From: Telmatactis stephensoni
Lineage: Eukaryota; Cnidaria; Anthozoa; Actiniaria; Isophelliidae
Assembly: GCA_029948255.1 (NCBI GenBank)
Contig: JALIZF010001837.1
Coordinates: 635,501 to 699,500, forward strand
Length of the DNA: 64,000 bases
Direction of reading: 5' to 3'
Both the position numbers and the translations under genes were made by a program. Every line of letters begins with the position of its first letter. Position 1 is the stretch's first letter. The notes under the pieces were generated by a model, which did no database searches, had not been told where the DNA came from, and saw nothing but the letters and a program-made list of their open reading frames with translations. Below, piece by piece: positions 61,435 to 64,000 of the stretch.

Positions 61435-62948
61435 ATGAACTTCAAGACACTCTTAGTCCTGTGTCTCATCGTTGCCCTAGTCCTCCCAGACGCGGAGGGC
61501 TTTTTATGGGGACGTCGTCGTCGTCGTCGTCGCAGAGTGTGCACTACCTATAGATATTGCACGAAATACACGTGCACAATCTATGGGTGCCACTGGTACT
61601 ATGGAAAACTGAGGTGCTATTACCGCTGTGGCAGAAGGTGCTGGAATCGTAGACGTTGCTACGGAAAGAGAGACGCCCCTGAGGAAGATGTCGTAAGTCC
61701 ATTTGTTTAATCAATCCAAGCCTTCTTTTTTACTGATTTAATTCACTTTTATCATACATAGCATTGTAACTTACCCTTGGTGTGCCAAAGTCTCAACTAA
61801 CTGTACCTTCCATGTAAGATAGACAAACCAATCGCATTCGTTAATTTCTATCCTTTTTGGGGGTCAGGAAATTCACTTAACTGCTCAGTGATTTCTTTTC
61901 CTTTCCTTTTCGTTTCTTTTCCAGTTCTTGTAATGTAGTCACACAAATCGTACAGGTTTTTTTTTCGATACAGATTAATACACATCGATTGTCATTTCTA
62001 CAGGCTTCTGATTATGCTGGGGAAGACAACGACTCCAAGATAAGGGGCATGCGTATCCCGCTAGATAACAGGTTTAAGGACTACGACAAGAACAAAGACG
62101 GTCGTCTCAGTTACAAAGAGTTCAAGAAGGCACTCCCACCAGCAAGCGACAAGGAGATAAGAGCTGGATTCAAGATCGCCGACAAGAACGGTGACATATT
62201 TAAACATAACTATTAGTTTTGAGATTATTAGATGGCTTTTTAAGTAATCAGTGTTTCAAATGAACTTGCGGCTAACCGGGCATGGAATGCAGAACTGCGC
62301 TATTCTATTCTATTCTATTCTATTCTATTCTATTCTATTCTATTCTATTCTATTCTATTCTATTCTATTCTATTCTATTCTATTCTATTCTATTCTATTC
62401 TATTCTATTCTATTCTATTCTATTCTATTCTATTCTATTCTATTCTATTCTATTCTATTCTATTCTATTCTATTCTATTCTATTCTATTCTATTCTATTC
62501 TATTCTATTCTATTCTATTCTATTCTATTCTATTCTATTCTACTCTATTCTATTCTATTCTATTCTATTCTATTCCATTCCATTCCATTCCATTCCATTC
62601 CATTCCATTCTATTCTATTCTATTCTATTCTATTCTATTCTATTCTGTTCTATTCTATTCTATTCTATTCTATTCTATTCTTATTTCTATTAATCTTTTT
62701 TATTTTGTATTTATTTTATTTCATTTCATCTTCTCTCAAAATGTCGGTATATAATCGTACAATTTTTCAGTTGTCTTGAATTTATGAAAATAATGGTTAC
62801 ATTCTTTTCTCAGTTGATAGTACTGAGGGTCGTTTTCTAATTTAATCTTTTCTTTTCCTTTCTTTCTTTAGGCGACAATTTCATCAATTGCAAGGAATTC
62901 AAGTCTGCTAAACTCTACTTCGGTCATAAAAAGCCCTCTTGCAAGTGA
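61435..62948 (+). CDS. secreted Arg-rich cysteine-rich peptide precursor with EF-hand domain
   Basis: Exons 61435-61692, 62004-62190 and 62872-62948 join in phase to 173 residues. The start MNFKTLLVLCLIVALVLPDA is a signal peptide, cut near EG-FLWG. Next come eight consecutive arginines (about 26-33), then about 45 residues with eight cysteines rich in Tyr and Arg, then CYGKR, a Gly-Lys-Arg site typical of cleavage with C-terminal amidation, then an acidic linker. Exons 2 and 3 encode two EF-hands: DYDKNKDGRLSYKEF and, across the splice, DKNGDNFINCKEF. The ATG at 61435 is chosen over the one at 61390, which lies inside the intron. The whole protein is unfamiliar. It could be a processed basic peptide carried by a calcium-binding partner, or an extracellular matrix protein; both are inference. 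Confidence 0.85.
62300..62684. repeat. TTCTA pentanucleotide repeat, about 77 units
   Basis: Almost pure TTCTA with a block of eight to nine TTCCA variants at about 62572-62608 and single CTCTA and TTCTG variants. It fills much of the last intron of the EF-hand gene. Confidence 0.97.
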
Positions 62949-63066
62949 ATCCTAAGAAAAAACAAACAAACAAAGGAATATAAACGAATCGTATTAATAA
63001 ATCCGCGTTAAGAATTTAAATTCACAGAGTAAAGACAAAAGTAAACAGAGTCTTGTTATGATAGAA

Positions 63067-63076
63067 AATAAATAAA
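63067..63076 (+). terminator. poly(A) signals of the EF-hand precursor gene
   Basis: Two overlapping AATAAA hexamers about 120 bp after the stop codon. Confidence 0.7.
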
Positions 63077-63172
63077 ACCTGAAAGCATTCAATTATTGTG
63101 GTTTATTTGTAGTTTACATCGAGAGCACAATTAATTGATTACATTTTAAAATAAAGGAAGCTCACTATAGTT

Positions 63173-63412
63173 TTAAGGTGGTGTTACATGAGACGATTTT
63201 TAACGACGATTTTCAGCGCAAAGGCGTTGCGTTAAAAATCTTTCTTGTGTAACATGACACTTGGAACGATTTTCCTTGCAATTTTCGCTTCGGCAACGCG
63301 TTGCGAGTTTTTGAATACAAATCAGAAACTCGTAACGCAAAATATTGCAAGTTGTTGGAACGTTGCGCGGAAAATCGTCGTAAAAAATCGTTTCGTGTAA
63401 CACCGCCTTTAA
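63173..63412. mobile_element. foldback MITE, AAAGGCGGTGTTACA-type ends
   Basis: AAGGTGGTGTTACATGAGAC is mirrored imperfectly by GTTTCGTGTAACACCGCCTT. The arms share ACGATTTT and GCAACGCGTTGC motifs with the 4611 and 5596 elements. Confidence 0.85.
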
Positions 63413-63883
63413 AGATCTTTATACCAATATTAAAAAGCGTATAATAACCGTCACAGTCGTAAACTTTGACACCCATTCAGCTAACTATATGACAGATCAG
63501 GGAACCGTTAATGATAAAAACGCACGTTTTCTACGCGGAGAATTTTTTAAAACTCATTTTAAAGAAAGTCCATATCTTTACCTTTCATTTTGCAAAGAAC
63601 GAAAACTCAATTCTGCAATACAAAATCTAAAATATTTCAACATTTCGATTTTATGATATAAACAAAATTCTGTTGTGTCAATTTTTTCATATTTCGTCAA
63701 ATACTGTAGCTGTGTATTAAAATAAAGTTGATAAACCATGGAGGATTTTACCGTTTAGTTTTGGAGATTTTTGTCCCAAAATATCGCGACATGACGTCAC
63801 TCAAATAAAAATTCTGCAAGTTCCATTGTTACGCATTCGCATGATCTTGAGCGCACGCGCTAAACTATAGTGAGCTACCTTAA

Positions 63884-64000
63884 GGCCCCGTTCAAACGAG
63901 AACGCAAGTCGATGCAAGTTTTGACTTGAAACTTGAGTCCTCGTTTGGACACCGTTCCACGCAAGTCGATTGAAAATTTTCAAGAACTTTCAAGGAAAAA
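63884..64000. mobile_element. probable MITE cut by the window end
   Basis: AAGGCCCCGTTCAAACGAGA opens a segment with GCAAGTCGATGCAAG and later inverse and direct echoes (CTCGTTTGGACA, CGCAAGTCGAT). The right end is outside the window. Confidence 0.45.

Noticed and set aside
62251..62779. 167- and 165-residue YSILFYSILF frames
   Set aside because: Translation of the intronic TTCTA repeat.

Overview
The window is animal nuclear DNA. It is AT-rich and gene-sparse, its genes are split by GT-AG introns, and it is crowded with short foldback (MITE-like) transposons, two tRNA-derived SINEs and long microsatellites. A contiguous arginine kinase with three repeated domains, a GH20 hexosaminidase D and the repeat style point to a cnidarian, probably an anthozoan (coral or sea anemone). 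That assignment is inference. No ribosomal RNA gene, intact tRNA gene, CRISPR array or autonomous transposon ORF was recognised.

Layout. (1) 80-5455, + strand: exons of a 2-oxoglutarate/Fe(II) oxygenase of the isopenicillin-N-synthase type, with the 5' end outside the window. (2) 7307-8363, - strand: a beta-1,3-galactosyltransferase-like type II membrane enzyme, either with one 88-nt intron or frameshifted. (3) 13.7-28.7 kb, + strand: the central gene, a three-domain arginine kinase of about 1070 residues. It has two alternative first exons 2 kb apart that both encode MGLFPSK, an N-myristoylation-type start, and a 30-nt in-frame microexon. Domains 2 and 3 are intact. Domain 1 carries three +1 insertions, one at the reactive-cysteine codon. 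(4) 30846-45652, - strand: a complete 15-exon hexosaminidase D-like gene (549 aa) with an unusual N-terminal membrane anchor, His-rich stretch and coiled coil. (5) 46307-47318, - strand: a tentative three-exon small secreted protein. (6) 51185-54354, - strand: a complete four-exon myotrophin-like ankyrin protein (134 aa). (7) 61087-63076, + strand: a secreted precursor of 173 aa with an Arg-rich eight-cysteine segment, a GKR processing site and two EF-hands.

The genes do not form an operon or obvious pathway. The most interesting system is the arginine kinase locus. Its layout (three fused kinase domains, acylatable N terminus, alternative promoters) parallels the three-domain myristoylated flagellar creatine kinases of other animals, which suggests membrane- or axoneme-targeted ATP buffering reached from the arginine kinase side. 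Exon joins given here were worked out by eye from splice signals, reading-frame phase and family resemblance.
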